NCBI RefSeq assembly: GCF_003284925.1
Contig: NZ_QMEX01000008.1
Location: forward strand, 1 to 64,000
Direction of reading: 5' to 3'
Source: Mycolicibacter senuensis
GTDB taxonomy: Bacteria; Actinomycetota; Actinomycetes; Mycobacteriales; Mycobacteriaceae
DNA length: 64,000 bases
Part shown: piece after piece, positions 1 through 10,199 of the stretch
Layout: every line of letters starts with the position of its first letter
How positions within the stretch are numbered: position 1 is the stretch's first letter
Program-made: the position numbers and the translations under genes
The notes under the pieces: generated by a model
The model's input: the letters and a program-made list of their open reading frames with translations, nothing else
What the model was told of the DNA's origin: nothing
The model's database searches: none

Positions 1-162
1 GGTTGGGTCGGCGGCCTGCGGCGGATAGCCGCCCGGGTATGACGGAAGCTGGCCCGCGTAGGCCGGATCGACGTGCGGCGGAAAGCCGAAGGTCGACGGC
101 TCGGTGGCCCCGCTGCGCTGCCAGGGTCGATCGGAATCCTCCGGTCGATAAGGATCGGTCAT
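1..162 (-). CDS. Proline-rich membrane protein, N-terminal part (Rv2507-like)
   Basis: Open frame that runs off the left edge of the window. The 54 visible residues start MTDPYRPEDSDRPWQ and are rich in Pro, Tyr and Gly, as in the cytoplasmic N-terminal tail of mycobacterial proline-rich membrane proteins. No membrane segment is reached before the edge. The ATG at 162 is preceded on its strand by AGGTGG. In M. tuberculosis Rv2507, a proline-rich membrane protein, sits next to the TetR gene Rv2506 in the same relative orientation, and that synteny is the main reason for the call. Function is unknown. Confidence 0.65.
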   Translation of the reverse strand, partial: MTDPYRPEDSDRPWQRSGATEPSTFGFPPHVDPAYAGQLPSYPGGYPPQAADPT

Positions 163-219
163 ACCCACCTCATGGATTGCAGGGTACCTGCGCAGCGCCG
201 CCCACGACCGTGTCGTCGG

Positions 220-858
220 TCAGCCCGTTGAAAACCCGGCGGCACCCAGCGCGCTGATCGTCATCGCTCGCAACACCGCTCGGGAGCGCTCCGGCGCGGC
301 CGACTTGGCACCGGCCGGCTTGACGCTGTAGGGGGTCGAGTTCAACAACCCGAACACCGCGTGGGCCATCAACCGAGCGTCGGGTTCGGCCAGTCCGGCG
401 TACCGGGCGCACAGCACACCTACCCAGACCTCGACGTACTGCCGCTGGGCGCTACGTACCTGACGCTGCGCGCCGGCCGGCAGCTGAGCCAGGTCGCGGT
501 CCTGGATCCGGATCAGATCCGGCTCTCCGAGCGCGAAGTCGAGATGGAACTCGATCAGGCCGTCCAGCACCTCGTCCGGGTTCCGCCCGCCGGATTCGAC
601 GGCGCGCGCTCCGGCGAGCAACCGGGTGCTGATGCCGACCAGCAGTTCGACCAACAGGGCTTCCTTGTTGGGGAAGTGCCGATAGATCGCCGGACCGCTG
701 ACGCCGGCGGCCGCGCCGATGTCCTCCAGGCGCACCGCCAGGAAGCCGCGTTGTGCAAACAGCCGTTCGGCGGCGGCAAGCAATTGGCTGCGCCGGTCGG
801 ATTTCAGCCTGCTTCGTCGGCTGGCCGGCTCGTCGTCGGCGGGAACGGATGCTGCCAT
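220..858 (-). CDS. bkaR: TetR-family repressor BkaR (Rv2506-like)
   Basis: Predicted 212-residue TetR regulator. An N-terminal helix-turn-helix (about residues 20-70) contains [11 protein letters not shown] and [18 protein letters not shown], followed by an all-helical ligand domain. The ATG at 858 is chosen because GGAGG lies just upstream; an in-frame TTG at 873 would add five residues. It is divergent from fadD35. BkaR (Rv2506) is described as the repressor of the branched-chain keto-acid gene set in mycobacteria, and the position here is the same. A near-palindrome in the divergent gap (888-903) recurs as a perfect palindrome before scoA, which fits autoregulation plus control of both transcription units. 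The ligand cannot be read from the sequence; an acyl-CoA is an inference from the pathway. Confidence 0.88.
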   Translation of the reverse strand: MAASVPADDEPASRRSRLKSDRRSQLLAAAERLFAQRGFLAVRLEDIGAAAGVSGPAIYRHFPNKEALLVELLVGISTRLLAGARAVESGGRNPDEVLDGLIEFHLDFALGEPDLIRIQDRDLAQLPAGAQRQVRSAQRQYVEVWVGVLCARYAGLAEPDARLMAHAVFGLLNSTPYSVKPAGAKSAAPERSRAVLRAMTISALGAAGFSTG

Positions 859-887
859 CGCGCCTCCGCTCAATCGTGGACAGCTGA

Positions 888-903
888 GTTAATGGTCACT
901 AAC
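888..903. promoter_or_regulatory. Candidate BkaR operator in the bkaR/fadD35 gap
   Basis: GTTAATGGTCACTAAC is a 16-bp palindrome with one mismatch (arms GTTAATG and CACTAAC). It lies about 30 bp upstream of the bkaR start and 55 bp upstream of the fadD35 start. The same core, GTTAAT-N4-ATTAAC, occurs as a perfect palindrome at 2634-2653 before scoA. The shared sequence is seen directly; assignment to BkaR is inferred from position. Confidence 0.65.
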
Positions 904-957
904 GTAGCACCCATCCCTGGGGCCGAACCGGCTCCGGGCGACTCCGGTGGAGGACTG

Positions 958-2601
958 ATGGCAACGGCGGGACGGCCCGCAGCTCGCGGCGATGTGTCCT
1001 ACGCTCGCGGCGAGACCCGACCGGCCTTGCTGCAGATGACCATCGGAGCCTGTCTCGCCGCCACCGCGAGCGCGCACCCGGATCGCGATGCGCTGGTTGA
1101 CTTTCCGGCCCGACGGCGATGGAACTATGCGCAGCTGTGGCGCGATGTGCGCCGGCTGGCGACCGGTCTGCTGCAGCTGGGGATCACCGCGGGGGACCGG
1201 GTCGGCATCTGGGCGCCCAACTGCGCCGAATGGGTGCTGACCCAGTACGCCACCGCTGAGATCGGCGCGATACTGGTCACCCTCAACCCCGCCTACCGCT
1301 CCCACGAGCTGGCCTACGCGCTCAAGCAGTCCGGGGTTGCAATGGTCATCGCTGCCCCGCGGTTCAAGACCTCCGACTACGTCGCGCTGCTGGGTGAGGT
1401 GGTGCCGGCGTGTCCGGACCTGCGTGAAGCGGTGTTCATCGGCAGCGCGCGTTGGCGTGAGCTGGCCGGCACACCCGCCGACACGGTGGCACTGGCGCAC
1501 GCCTCCGGATCGCTGCGGGCCACCGATCCGATCAATATCCAATACACCTCGGGCACAACCGGTTACCCGAAGGGTGCGACGCTCAGTCATCACAACATCC
1601 TCAACAACGGCTACCTGGTCGGCGAGTTGCTGGGTTACACGCAGCTGGACCGGATCTGCCTGCCCGTCCCGTTTTATCACTGCTTCGGGATGGTGATGGG
1701 CAACCTGGCGGCCGCCAGCCATGGTGCGGCCATCGTCATCCCGGCGCCCGGCTTCGATCCGGCGGCCACGCTGCGCGCCGTGCAGGACGAGGCCTGCACC
1801 AGCCTCTACGGGGTGCCCACCATGTTCATCGCCGAACTCGAATTGCCCGGCTTCGCCGACTACGACCTCACCAGCCTGCGCACCGGGATCATGGCGGGCT
1901 CACCGTGCCCGGCGAAGGTGATGCGGCGGGTGATCGACGACATGCACATGACCGAGGTCGCCATCTGCTACGGCATGACCGAGACGTCGCCGGTGTCGAC
2001 CCAAACCCGCAGCGGGGACTCGCTGATCCAGCGGGTGGAGACCGTCGGACGGGTGGGGCCGCACCTGGAGATCAAGCTGATCGACCCCGCCACCGGCCAC
2101 CCGGTGCCGCGGGGACAGGTCGGCGAACTGTGCACCCGCGGCTATTCGGTGATGACCGGCTACTGGAACGACCCGGCTAAGACCGAAGCGGCCATCGACG
2201 CCGAAGGCTGGATGCACAGCGGCGATCTGGCCGTCATGGACGACGACGGATACGTGCGGATCACCGGGCGGATCAAAGACATGGTGATTCGCGGCGGGGA
2301 GAACATCTACCCGCGTGAGATCGAGGAGTTTCTGCACAGCCACCCTGACATCCTCGACGCTCAGGTCATCGGTGTGCCCGACGAAATCTACGGTGAGGAA
2401 CTGATGGCGGTGGTCATGCTGCGCGACGGGGCGGGGCCGCTGACCATTGACCGACTGCGCGAGTTCTGCACCGGCCGACTGGCGCACTTCAAGGTGCCGC
2501 GGTACCTGCGCGTGGTAACGGAGTTCCCGATGACGGTCACCGGCAAGGTCCGTAAGGACGAGGTGCGTCGACAGGTGATCGAGCAGCTGGGTGACGGCTG
2601 A
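958..2601 (+). CDS. fadD35: Fatty-acyl-AMP/CoA ligase FadD35
   Basis: Predicted 547-residue acyl-activating enzyme that forms an acyl-adenylate and then an acyl-CoA. The P-loop is [13 protein letters not shown]. Other adenylation motifs are [27 protein letters not shown] and [14 protein letters not shown], and the catalytic lysine is in [11 protein letters not shown] near the C-terminus. The open frame extends far upstream to 361, but that part runs antisense to bkaR. The ATG at 958 has GGAGG at the right distance and gives a length close to that of M. tuberculosis FadD35 (Rv2505c). It is the first gene of the catabolic cluster and probably activates a short or branched acid entering the pathway. 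The exact substrate is not readable. Confidence 0.9.
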   Translation: MATAGRPAARGDVSYARGETRPALLQMTIGACLAATASAHPDRDALVDFPARRRWNYAQLWRDVRRLATGLLQLGITAGDRVGIWAPNCAEWVLTQYATAEIGAILVTLNPAYRSHELAYALKQSGVAMVIAAPRFKTSDYVALLGEVVPACPDLREAVFIGSARWRELAGTPADTVALAHASGSLRATDPINIQYTSGTTGYPKGATLSHHNILNNGYLVGELLGYTQLDRICLPVPFYHCFGMVMGNLAAASHGAAIVIPAPGFDPAATLRAVQDEACTSLYGVPTMFIAELELPGFADYDLTSLRTGIMAGSPCPAKVMRRVIDDMHMTEVAICYGMTETSPVSTQTRSGDSLIQRVETVGRVGPHLEIKLIDPATGHPVPRGQVGELCTRGYSVMTGYWNDPAKTEAAIDAEGWMHSGDLAVMDDDGYVRITGRIKDMVIRGGENIYPREIEEFLHSHPDILDAQVIGVPDEIYGEELMAVVMLRDGAGPLTIDRLREFCTGRLAHFKVPRYLRVVTEFPMTVTGKVRKDEVRRQVIEQLGDG

Positions 2602-2612
2602 CAGGACAGCGC

Positions 2613-2653
2613 GAGAATGGTATTCTCTGCTGTCAGTTAATCAACATTAACTG
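2613..2653 (+). promoter_or_regulatory. scoA promoter with perfect BkaR-type palindrome
   Basis: The 69-nt gap between fadD35 and scoA holds two palindromes. GAGAAT-GGT-ATTCTC spans 2613-2627 and contains TGGTATTCT, an extended -10 element (TATTCT at 2621-2626). CAGTTAATCAACATTAACTG at 2634-2653 is perfect with 8-bp arms and falls on the expected transcription start. A repressor bound there would block initiation. The scoA ribosome site GAGGAGG follows at about 2660. The promoter is inferred; the palindromes are seen. Confidence 0.7.
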
Positions 2654-2670
2654 AAAACGAGGAGGCGCGG

Positions 2671-3420
2671 GTGGCGATAGACAAGGTCGTGGCGACGGCG
2701 GCAGCAGCCGTGGCCGACGTGACCGACGGCGCGTCACTGGCGGTGGGCGGGTTCGGACTCTGCGGCATACCGGAGGCGCTGATCAACGCCGTCCTGCAAC
2801 TCGGTGTCACCGATCTGGAAACCGTCTCGAACAACTGCGGCGTCGACGGCATCGGGCTGGGAGTGCTCTTGGAACACAAGCGGATCCGACGCACCGTGAG
2901 CTCCTACGTCGGCGAGAACAAGGAATTCGCCCGGCAGTTCCTGTCCGGGGAGCTCGAGGTGGAGCTGACCCCGCAGGGCACGCTGGCCGAGCGGCTGCGG
3001 GCCGGGGGTGCCGGGATCCCGGCGTTCTACACACCGACCGGGGTGGGCACCCAGGTCGCCGACGGCGGCTTGCCGTGGCGCTACGACGGTGCCGGCGGGG
3101 TGGCGGTGGCCTCACCGCGCAAGGAGACCCGGGACTTCGACGGGCGCACCTACGTGCTGGAGCGGGCGATCCGCACCGATTTCGCGTTGGTGCACGCCTG
3201 GAAGGGCGATCGGCACGGAAACCTCGTCTACCGGGAGGCCGCGGCCAACTTCAACCCGGACTGCGCCGCAGCGGGCCGGATCACCATCGCCCAAGTCGAG
3301 CACCTGGTCGAGCCCGGCGAGATCTGTCCCGCCGAGGTGCACACCCCGGGTATTCACGTGCACCGGGTGGTGCACGTACCGAATCCGGAGAAACGAATCG
3401 AACGGGAGACGGTGCGCTGA
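2671..3420 (+). CDS. scoA: 3-oxoacid CoA-transferase subunit A (ScoA)
   Basis: Predicted 249-residue alpha subunit of a family I CoA-transferase, which moves CoA between succinyl-CoA and a keto or dicarboxylic acid together with ScoB. The glycine-rich CoA-binding region [14 protein letters not shown] is at about residues 24-37, followed by [12 protein letters not shown] and [20 protein letters not shown]. The GTG start at 2671 follows GAGGAGG. The stop overlaps the scoB ATG by one base. In M. tuberculosis (Rv2504c/Rv2503c) the pair lies in the leucine and itaconate catabolic cluster, so acetoacetate or an itaconate-type acid are the plausible substrates. Confidence 0.93.
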   Translation: MAIDKVVATAAAAVADVTDGASLAVGGFGLCGIPEALINAVLQLGVTDLETVSNNCGVDGIGLGVLLEHKRIRRTVSSYVGENKEFARQFLSGELEVELTPQGTLAERLRAGGAGIPAFYTPTGVGTQVADGGLPWRYDGAGGVAVASPRKETRDFDGRTYVLERAIRTDFALVHAWKGDRHGNLVYREAAANFNPDCAAAGRITIAQVEHLVEPGEICPAEVHTPGIHVHRVVHVPNPEKRIERETVR

Positions 3421-4061
3421 TGACACGCACACGTGACGAACTGGCCGCACGGGTCGCCGCGGAGTTGGAAGACGGGCAATACGTCAACCTGGGCATCGGG
3501 TTGCCGACCTTGATTCCCAACCACATCCCCGACGGTGTCAGCGTGGTGCTGCATTCGGAGAACGGGATCCTCGGTGTGGGGCCGTACCCGCGCCGCGAGG
3601 ACCTCGACGCCGACTTGATCAACGCCGGCAAAGAAACAGTGACCGTCCTCCCGGGCGCGTCGTTCTTCTCATCGTCCGCGTCCTTCGGGGTGATCCGCGG
3701 CGGCCACCTCGACGTAGCGGTGCTCGGCGCCATGCAGGTGTCAGCGGTCGGCGACCTGGCCAACTGGATGATCCCCGGCAAGATGATCAAGGGCATGGGC
3801 GGGGCGATGGACCTGGTGCACGGGGCGCGCCGGGTCATCGTGATGATGGAACATGCCGCCAAGGACGGCAGCGCCAAGATCGTCGAACAGTGCACGTTGC
3901 CGCTCACCGGCGCCCGCTGCGTCGACCGCATCATCACCGACTTGGCCGTCATCGACGTCACCGAAGCGGGCCTCGAGTTGGTGGAGACCGCGCCCGGCGT
4001 CTCCGTCGATGAGGTGGTCGCGAAAACCGGTGCCCCGTTGAATCTTTCGAAGGTGTCATGA
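3420..4061 (+). CDS. scoB: 3-oxoacid CoA-transferase subunit B (ScoB)
   Basis: Predicted 213-residue beta subunit of the CoA-transferase. The catalytic glutamate that forms the glutamyl-CoA thioester is E47 in the family motif [10 protein letters not shown]. The ATG at 3420 overlaps the scoA stop (TGATG) and its own stop overlaps the accD1 start (ATGA), so the subunits should be translationally coupled. The longer open frame beginning at 3075 is the scoA gene read out of frame. Confidence 0.93.
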   Translation: MTRTRDELAARVAAELEDGQYVNLGIGLPTLIPNHIPDGVSVVLHSENGILGVGPYPRREDLDADLINAGKETVTVLPGASFFSSSASFGVIRGGHLDVAVLGAMQVSAVGDLANWMIPGKMIKGMGGAMDLVHGARRVIVMMEHAAKDGSAKIVEQCTLPLTGARCVDRIITDLAVIDVTEAGLELVETAPGVSVDEVVAKTGAPLNLSKVS

Positions 4062-5629
4062 CGGCCCCAGCATTCGCCGACGAGCACCGACGGCTGGTCA
4101 CCGAGCTCAACACCAAGCTGGCGACCGCGGCGCTCGGCGGTAGCGAGCAGTCCCGGCAGCGGCACGTGTCGCGGGGCAAGCTATTGCCGCGCGACCGGGT
4201 CGACCGGTTGCTGGATCCGGGCAGCCCGTTTCTGGAGCTGGCGCCGCTGGCCGCCGACGGCATGTACGACGACGAGTGCCCCGGTGCCGGGATCATCACC
4301 GGGATCGGGCGGGTGTCCGGGCGGGAATGCGTGATCGTCGCCAACGACGCCACCGTCAAGGGCGGCACCTACTATCCGGTCACGGTCAAGAAGCACCTGC
4401 GCGCCCAGGAAGTCGCGCTGGGCAACCGGCTGCCCTGCATTTACCTGGTGGACTCCGGCGGCGCGTTTCTGCCCCGTCAGGACGAGGTGTTCCCCGATCG
4501 CGAGCACTTCGGCCGGATCTTCTACAACCAGGCGACCATGAGCGCGGCGGGCATCCCGCAGATCGCCGCGGTGCTCGGCTCCTGCACCGCCGGCGGCGCC
4601 TACGTTCCCGCGATGAGCGACGAGGCCGTCATCGTCCGCGAACAGGGCACCATCTTCCTGGGCGGCCCGCCGCTGGTGAAGGCCGCCACCGGAGAGGTGG
4701 TGACCGCCGAAGAACTGGGCGGGGGAGACCTGCACTCCAAGGTCTCCGGGGTCACCGACTATCTGGCCGATGACGATGAACATGCGCTGCGCATCGTCCG
4801 CCAGATCGCGCAGACCTTCGGGCCGAGATCCGAAAGCCCCTGGGAAATCAAGCGTTCCGTGGACCCGAACCATGACCCCGCGGAGCTCTACGACGTGGTC
4901 CCCCCGGACCCGCGGGTGCCCTATGACGTGCGGCAGGTCATCACCCGCATTGTCGACGGCAGCGAGTTCAGCGAGTTCAAGGCCGAATACGGCAAGACCC
5001 TGGTGACCGCGTTCGCCCGCATCCACGGCCACCCGGTGGGCATCATCGCCAACAACGGAGTGCTGTTCGGTGAGTCGGCGCTCAAGGGCGCGCATTTCAT
5101 CGAACTGTGCGACAAGCGCGCCATCCCATTGGTGTTCTTGCAGAACATCGCCGGTTTCATGGTCGGCCGCGACTACGAGGCCGGCGGCATCGCCAAACAC
5201 GGCGCCAAAATGGTCACCGCGGTGGCCTGCGCGCGGGTGCCCAAGCTGACGGTGGTGATCGGCGGGTCCTACGGGGCGGGCAACTACTCCATGTGCGGCC
5301 GGGCGTATTCGCCGCGATTTCTGTGGATGTGGCCCAACGCCCGGATCTCGGTGATGGGTGGCGAGCAGGCTGCGTCGGTGCTGGCCACGGTGCGCGGTGA
5401 CCAGCTCGACGCGGCCGGCAAGCCCTGGTCGCCCGAGGACGAGGAGGCGTTCAAGGCCCCGATCCGGGACCAATACGAGGCGCAGGGCAACCCCTACTAC
5501 TCGACCGCACGGCTGTGGGACGATGGCATCATCGACCCGGCCGACACCAGAACAGTGCTGGGGCTGGCGCTTTCGGTCTGCGCTAACGCGCCGCTGGACC
5601 CGGTCTCCTACGGCGTCTTCCGGATGTGA
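4058..5629 (+). CDS. accD1: Acyl-CoA carboxylase beta subunit AccD1 (carboxyltransferase)
   Basis: Predicted 523-residue carboxyltransferase of a biotin-dependent acyl-CoA carboxylase. The N-terminal half carries [17 protein letters not shown], the oxyanion-hole and biotin pocket region. The C-terminal half has [26 protein letters not shown] and [20 protein letters not shown], typical of methylcrotonyl-CoA carboxylases. With AccA1 it is expected to carboxylate 3-methylcrotonyl-CoA in leucine breakdown (Rv2502c ortholog). It overlaps scoB and accA1 by four bases each. Confidence 0.94.
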   Translation: MTAPAFADEHRRLVTELNTKLATAALGGSEQSRQRHVSRGKLLPRDRVDRLLDPGSPFLELAPLAADGMYDDECPGAGIITGIGRVSGRECVIVANDATVKGGTYYPVTVKKHLRAQEVALGNRLPCIYLVDSGGAFLPRQDEVFPDREHFGRIFYNQATMSAAGIPQIAAVLGSCTAGGAYVPAMSDEAVIVREQGTIFLGGPPLVKAATGEVVTAEELGGGDLHSKVSGVTDYLADDDEHALRIVRQIAQTFGPRSESPWEIKRSVDPNHDPAELYDVVPPDPRVPYDVRQVITRIVDGSEFSEFKAEYGKTLVTAFARIHGHPVGIIANNGVLFGESALKGAHFIELCDKRAIPLVFLQNIAGFMVGRDYEAGGIAKHGAKMVTAVACARVPKLTVVIGGSYGAGNYSMCGRAYSPRFLWMWPNARISVMGGEQAASVLATVRGDQLDAAGKPWSPEDEEAFKAPIRDQYEAQGNPYYSTARLWDDGIIDPADTRTVLGLALSVCANAPLDPVSYGVFRM

Positions 5630-7629
5630 CCCAGATGAATACAGCCATGTTCGATACGGTCCTGGTAGCCAATCGCGGTGAGATCGCAGTCCGGGTGATC
5701 CGCACCCTGCGCCGGATGGGGATCCGGTCGGTGGCGGTCTACAGCGACGCCGACGCCGGAGCGCGGCATGTGCGCGAAGCCGACACCGCGGTGCGGCTCG
5801 GCCCCGCGCCGGTGCTGGAGAGCTACCTGTCGATCCCCGCGGTGCTCGAAGCCGCCGCGGCCACCGGCGCACAGGCGATTCACCCCGGCTACGGGTTCCT
5901 TTCCGAGAACGCCGGATTCGCCGCCGCCTGCGAGGCGGCCGGGGTGGTGTTCATCGGGCCGCCGGCGCGCGCCATCGAGGTGATGGGCGACAAGATCTCC
6001 GCGAAGAACACCGTCACCGCCTTCGATGTACCGGTGGTTCCCGGCATCGCCCAGCCGGGCCTGACCGACGACGAGCTGACCGGTGCGGCAGCCGAGATCG
6101 GCTACCCGGTGTTGATCAAGCCGTCGGCGGGCGGCGGCGGCAAAGGCATGCACCTGGTCGACGACCCCGCGCAGCTGCGGGCTTCGCTGGCCACCGCGCG
6201 ACGTGAGGCGGCGTCCGCGTTCGGCGACGACACGCTGTTCCTGGAGCGATTCGTGTTGCGGCCCCGCCACATCGAGGTCCAGGTGCTCGCCGATACCCAG
6301 GGCAACGTGGTGCACCTCGGCGAACGGGAATGCAGTCTGCAGCGACGCCATCAGAAGGTGATCGAGGAGGCGCCGTCACCGCTGCTGGATGCTGCGACCC
6401 GGGACCGGATCGGGACCGCGGCGTGCAACACCGCCCGCAGCGTCGACTACGTCGGCGCCGGCACGGTGGAGTTCATCGTCTCCGCGGATCGCCCGGACGA
6501 GTTCTTCTTCATGGAGATGAACACCCGGCTGCAGGTCGAGCACCCGGTTACCGAAGCGATCACCGGCCTCGACCTCGTCGAGTGGCAGCTGCGGGTTGCC
6601 GCCGGCGAGAAGCTGCCGTTCGCCCAGCACGAGATCACGTTGAGCGGACACGCGATCGAGGCCCGGGTGTACGCCGAAGACCCCGCGCGCGGCTTCCTGC
6701 CCACCGGCGGGCGGGTGCTGGCGGTGCACGAACCCACCGGCCCCGGTATTCGGGTGGACTCGTCGTTGCAGGACGGCACCGTGGTCGGCAGCGACTACGA
6801 CCCGATGCTGTCCAAGGTGATCGCGCACGGCGCCGACCGGACGCAAGCGCTGGCGCGGCTCGATGCGGCGCTGGCCTGCACCGCCGTGTTCGGCGTGCAG
6901 ACCAACGTCGAGTTTCTGCGGTTCCTGCTCGCCGACGAGCGGGTGGTCGTCGGGGATCTCGACACCGAACTGCTCGACACCAGGTCGGCCGACTTCGCGC
7001 CGGCACCCGCCCCTGACGACGTGCTGGCCGCCGGCGGCCTCTACCGCCAATGGGCGCTGTCCGGCCGTAAATCACTGTGGGCCAACCCCAGCGGATGGCG
7101 GATCGGCGCGTCGGCACCGGTACGCACCGAGATGCGCACGCCGCTTCGGTCGGAGACGGTGTCGGTGTGGGGGCTTCCGGCGGCCGCGCGGGTGCAGGTC
7201 GGCGGCGGGGAGATCCACAGCGGCAGCGCCGAAGTGGAGGGCGACCGGCTGACGGTGACACTGGCGGGCCGACGACGCCGTTACAGGTTCGCCGAGCACG
7301 ACGGGCAGCTGTGGATCTCCGATGAGCGCGGCACCTGGCAGCTGCGTGAAGCCCAGGAAAGCACCGTGGTGCGGTCCGCCGTCGGTCCGCGCAGCGCCGA
7401 GATAGTCAGCCCGATGCCCGGCAGCGTGATCGCGGTGAATGTCGCGTCCGAAACGCCGGTCGACGAGGGCGATCCGGTCGTGGTGGTCGAGGCGATGAAG
7501 ATGGAGCACACCTTGACCGCGCCGATCAGTGGCCGGGTGCAGGTATTGGTATCGGTGGGCGATCAGGTGACGGTGGACCAGGTATTGGCCCGACTGATTC
7601 CCGAATCAAGTGAGGACGAGCAGCAATGA
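5626..7629 (+). CDS. accA1: Acyl-CoA carboxylase alpha subunit AccA1 (biotin carboxylase and BCCP)
   Basis: Predicted 667-residue biotin carboxylase fused to its biotin carrier domain. Biotin-carboxylase motifs are [25 protein letters not shown], the ATP-grasp loop [14 protein letters not shown] and [15 protein letters not shown]. The biotinylated lysine is K625 in VEAMKMEHT. The GTG at 5626 overlaps the accD1 stop (GTGA), matching the other junctions of the operon; the ATGs at 5635 or 5647 are alternatives, and 5647 matches the start I recall for Rv2501c. It works with AccD1 as 3-methylcrotonyl-CoA carboxylase. Confidence 0.94.
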   Translation: MTQMNTAMFDTVLVANRGEIAVRVIRTLRRMGIRSVAVYSDADAGARHVREADTAVRLGPAPVLESYLSIPAVLEAAAATGAQAIHPGYGFLSENAGFAAACEAAGVVFIGPPARAIEVMGDKISAKNTVTAFDVPVVPGIAQPGLTDDELTGAAAEIGYPVLIKPSAGGGGKGMHLVDDPAQLRASLATARREAASAFGDDTLFLERFVLRPRHIEVQVLADTQGNVVHLGERECSLQRRHQKVIEEAPSPLLDAATRDRIGTAACNTARSVDYVGAGTVEFIVSADRPDEFFFMEMNTRLQVEHPVTEAITGLDLVEWQLRVAAGEKLPFAQHEITLSGHAIEARVYAEDPARGFLPTGGRVLAVHEPTGPGIRVDSSLQDGTVVGSDYDPMLSKVIAHGADRTQALARLDAALACTAVFGVQTNVEFLRFLLADERVVVGDLDTELLDTRSADFAPAPAPDDVLAAGGLYRQWALSGRKSLWANPSGWRIGASAPVRTEMRTPLRSETVSVWGLPAAARVQVGGGEIHSGSAEVEGDRLTVTLAGRRRRYRFAEHDGQLWISDERGTWQLREAQESTVVRSAVGPRSAEIVSPMPGSVIAVNVASETPVDEGDPVVVVEAMKMEHTLTAPISGRVQVLVSVGDQVTVDQVLARLIPESSEDEQQ

Positions 7630-8786
7630 CGACAATCACGGCAGGCGAGCTGCCCAAGGAGTACCAGGATCTGCAGCACACGGTCGCCGAGTTCGCCCGC
7701 ACCGTTGTCGCGCCGGTGTCGGCCAAACACGACGAAGAGCACAGCTTCCCCTACGAGGTGGTCGCCAAGATGGCGGACATGGGGCTGTTCGGCCTGCCGT
7801 TCCCCGAGGAGTACGGCGGGATGGGCGGCGACTACTTTGCGCTGGCGCTCGCCCTGGAGGAGCTCGGCAAGGTCGACCAGTCCGTTGCGATGACACTCGA
7901 GGCGGGGGTGGGCCTCGGGGCGATGCCGATCTACCGATTCGGCACCGAGGAACAGCGGCAGACCTGGCTGCCCGACCTGGTCGCCGGCCGTGCGCTTGCC
8001 GGATTCGGCCTCACCGAGCCCGGTGCCGGTTCGGATGCCGGCGGCACCCGCACCACCGCGCGGCTGGACGGCGACGAGTGGGTCATCAACGGCACCAAGC
8101 AGTTCATCACCAACTCCGGCACCGACATCACCTCGTTGGTGACAGTCACCGCCGTCACCGGGACCGCGCCCGACGGCCGCAAGGAGATCTCCACGATCAT
8201 CGTCCCTTCCGGCACACCGGGTTTCACCGTCGAACCGGCTTACAACAAGGTGGGTTGGAACGCCTCGGACACCCATCCGCTCACCTTCGTCGACGCCCGT
8301 GTCCCGCAAGCCAATCTGCTCGGCGAAGAGGGCCGGGGGTACGCGAACTTCCTGTCGATCCTCGATGAGGGCCGCATCGCGATCGCCGCGGTGGCCACCG
8401 GGGTCGCACAGGGTTGCGTCGACGAGAGCGTCAAGTACGCCGGTGAGCGCGAGGCATTCGGCCAGCCGATCGGCTCCTACCAGGCGATCAGCTTCAAGAT
8501 CGCGCGGATGGAGGCGCGCGCTCACGTGGCGCGCACCGCCTACTACGACGCCGCGGCGAAGATGATGGCGGGCAAGCCGTTCAAGAAGGAGGCGGCGATC
8601 GCCAAGATGATCTCCTCGGAGGCGGCGATGGACAACGCCCGCGACGCCACCCAGATTCACGGCGGGTACGGCTTCATCAACGAATACCCGGTGGCCCGCC
8701 ATTACCGGGACAGCAAGATCCTGGAGATCGGCGAGGGCACCACCGAGGTGCAGTTGATGCTGATCGCACGGTCGCTGGGACTGTGA
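7626..8786 (+). CDS. fadE19: Acyl-CoA dehydrogenase FadE19
   Basis: Predicted 386-residue FAD-dependent acyl-CoA dehydrogenase. Family signatures are [29 protein letters not shown] and [20 protein letters not shown]370 in GEGTTEVQ sits where short-chain and short/branched-chain enzymes carry the catalytic base. Its place directly after the carboxylase genes suggests it oxidises isovaleryl-CoA or 2-methylbutyryl-CoA. The ATG at 7626 overlaps the accA1 stop by four bases. Ortholog of Rv2500c. Confidence 0.93.
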   Translation: MTTITAGELPKEYQDLQHTVAEFARTVVAPVSAKHDEEHSFPYEVVAKMADMGLFGLPFPEEYGGMGGDYFALALALEELGKVDQSVAMTLEAGVGLGAMPIYRFGTEEQRQTWLPDLVAGRALAGFGLTEPGAGSDAGGTRTTARLDGDEWVINGTKQFITNSGTDITSLVTVTAVTGTAPDGRKEISTIIVPSGTPGFTVEPAYNKVGWNASDTHPLTFVDARVPQANLLGEEGRGYANFLSILDEGRIAIAAVATGVAQGCVDESVKYAGEREAFGQPIGSYQAISFKIARMEARAHVARTAYYDAAAKMMAGKPFKKEAAIAKMISSEAAMDNARDATQIHGGYGFINEYPVARHYRDSKILEIGEGTTEVQLMLIARSLGL

Positions 8787-8890
8787 TGAGCACCGGCAAC
8801 GACCGCGAGCGGGAATCTCGCGACACAGCAGCGGCGTGTCGCGTCGCAGAATTGCGAGTCGACGAACGAGAGGGGACAGGGCGTGGGTAA
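8786..8890 (+). CDS. Possible 34-residue coupling ORF between fadE19 and maoC
   Basis: The fadE19 stop overlaps an ATG (TGATG). The frame that follows encodes 34 residues ([16 protein letters not shown]...) and ends at 8890, eight bases inside the maoC gene. The peptide is charged and resembles no family I know. The stretch also holds two short hairpins (GCGAG...CTCGC near 8798-8815 and TCGCA...TGCGA near 8845-8858). It may simply carry ribosomes across the only sizeable gap in the operon. Weakly supported as a real product. Confidence 0.25.
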   Translation: MSTGNDRERESRDTAAACRVAELRVDEREGTGRG

Positions 8891-9371
8891 AACCGTCGAG
8901 CAGCGCGGACTGTGGTTCGAGGAGTACGAGATCGGCACCACGTATGCCCACCGCCCCGGGCGCACCGTCACCGAGGCCGACAACGTGCTGTTCACCACGC
9001 TGACCATGAACACCCAGTCGCTGCACCTGGATGCGGCCTGGGCCGCCGAGCAGCCCGGCTTCCGTGGTGAGCGGCTGGTGAACTCCATGTTCACCCTGTC
9101 CACGCTCGTCGGGCTGTCGGTCGCTCAGTTGACGCTGGGCACCATCGTGGCCAACCTCGGATTCTCGGAGGTGTCGTTTCCCAAGCCGGTGTTTCACGGC
9201 GACACCCTCTACGCCGAGACGGTCTGCACCGACAAGCGCGAGTCCAAGAGCCGTCCCGGGGAGGGCATCGTGACGCTAGAGCATGTCGGGCGCAACCAGC
9301 ACGGCGACGTGGTGGCCCGCGCGGTGCGGACCACGTTGGTGCGCAAGCGGCCGGCAGGAGAGTCGGCATGA
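8883..9371 (+). CDS. MaoC-family enoyl-CoA hydratase (Rv2499c-like)
   Basis: Predicted 162-residue single hot-dog MaoC dehydratase. The hydratase signature is weakly visible in [25 protein letters not shown], with Asp and His as the catalytic pair, and [15 protein letters not shown] is typical of the family. GTG at 8883 follows GAGAGGGG. The M. tuberculosis ortholog Rv2499c sits next to the lyase Rv2498c. The likely reaction is hydration of an unsaturated C5/C6 acyl-CoA (itaconyl/mesaconyl or methylglutaconyl type) before cleavage by the lyase that follows. The physiological substrate is inferred from context. Confidence 0.88.
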   Translation: MGKTVEQRGLWFEEYEIGTTYAHRPGRTVTEADNVLFTTLTMNTQSLHLDAAWAAEQPGFRGERLVNSMFTLSTLVGLSVAQLTLGTIVANLGFSEVSFPKPVFHGDTLYAETVCTDKRESKSRPGEGIVTLEHVGRNQHGDVVARAVRTTLVRKRPAGESA

Positions 9372-10174
9372 ACCTGCTCTCCACCGGACCGGCCTGGCTG
9401 TTCTGCCCGGCCGATCGCCCGGAGCGCTACGCAAAGGCCGCCGCGGCAGCCGACGTGGTCATCCTCGACCTGGAGGACGGGGTGGCCGCCGCCGACCGGC
9501 CCGCTGCCCGGGAAGCGTTGCGGGACAACCCGCTCGACCCGGAGCGGACCGTGGTGCGGATCAACCCTTCCGGTACCGAGGATCAGTCGCGCGATCTGGC
9601 GGCGCTGGCCGACACCGCCTACACGACGGTGATGCTGGCCAAGACCGAGTCGGCGGCCCAGGTCGATGCGCTGGCGCCGCGGCAGGTCGTCGCGCTGGCC
9701 GAAACCCCGCGCGGCGTCGTGTTCGCGACCGAGATCGCCGCCGCGCAGGCCTGTGCGGCGATGATGTGGGGTGCCGAGGACCTGGTCGCCGCCATGGGCG
9801 GGGGCTCCAGCCGTCACGTGGACGGCAGCTATCGGGACTTCGCCCGGCACGCGCGTTCGACGGTGCTGCTGGCGGCGTCGGCGTTCGGGCGTGCCGCGCT
9901 CGACGCCGTCTACCTCAATATCGGTGATCTCGACGGGTTGCGGGCCGAGGCGCTCGACGGCGCCGCAGTCGGGTTCGCCGCCACGGTGTGCATCCATCCC
10001 ACCCAGGTTGCGGTGGTGCGCGACGCCTACCGACCGGCCGAGGACAAGATCGACTGGGCGCGAAGGGTACTCGCCGCGGCACAGCACGAGCGGGGCGTGT
10101 TCGCCTTCGAGGGACAAATGGTGGACTCGCCGGTGCTGCGGCACGCTGAGGCTATCCTGCGGCGTGCGGAGTAA
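9368..10174 (+). CDS. citE: HpcH/HpaI-type beta-hydroxyacyl-CoA lyase CitE
   Basis: Predicted 268-residue Mg-dependent lyase of the CitE family. Visible signatures are [25 protein letters not shown] (metal region), ETPRGV and [14 protein letters not shown]. The lone-CitE ortholog Rv2498c is reported as a bifunctional (S)-citramalyl-CoA and 3-hydroxy-3-methylglutaryl-CoA lyase linking itaconate dissimilation with leucine catabolism, and the gene neighbourhood here is identical. The start overlaps the maoC stop (ATGA). In M. tuberculosis bkdA follows directly; here about 13 kb of other genes intervene. Confidence 0.92.
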   Translation: MNLLSTGPAWLFCPADRPERYAKAAAAADVVILDLEDGVAAADRPAAREALRDNPLDPERTVVRINPSGTEDQSRDLAALADTAYTTVMLAKTESAAQVDALAPRQVVALAETPRGVVFATEIAAAQACAAMMWGAEDLVAAMGGGSSRHVDGSYRDFARHARSTVLLAASAFGRAALDAVYLNIGDLDGLRAEALDGAAVGFAATVCIHPTQVAVVRDAYRPAEDKIDWARRVLAAAQHERGVFAFEGQMVDSPVLRHAEAILRRAE

Positions 10175-10199
10175 CGCCTACCGACAGGAGCGACGGCGC

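Noticed and set aside
361-957. Long 5' extension of the fadD35 frame
   Set aside because: It runs antisense to the well-supported bkaR gene and has shadow-like composition; the ATG at 958 has a ribosome site and fits family length.
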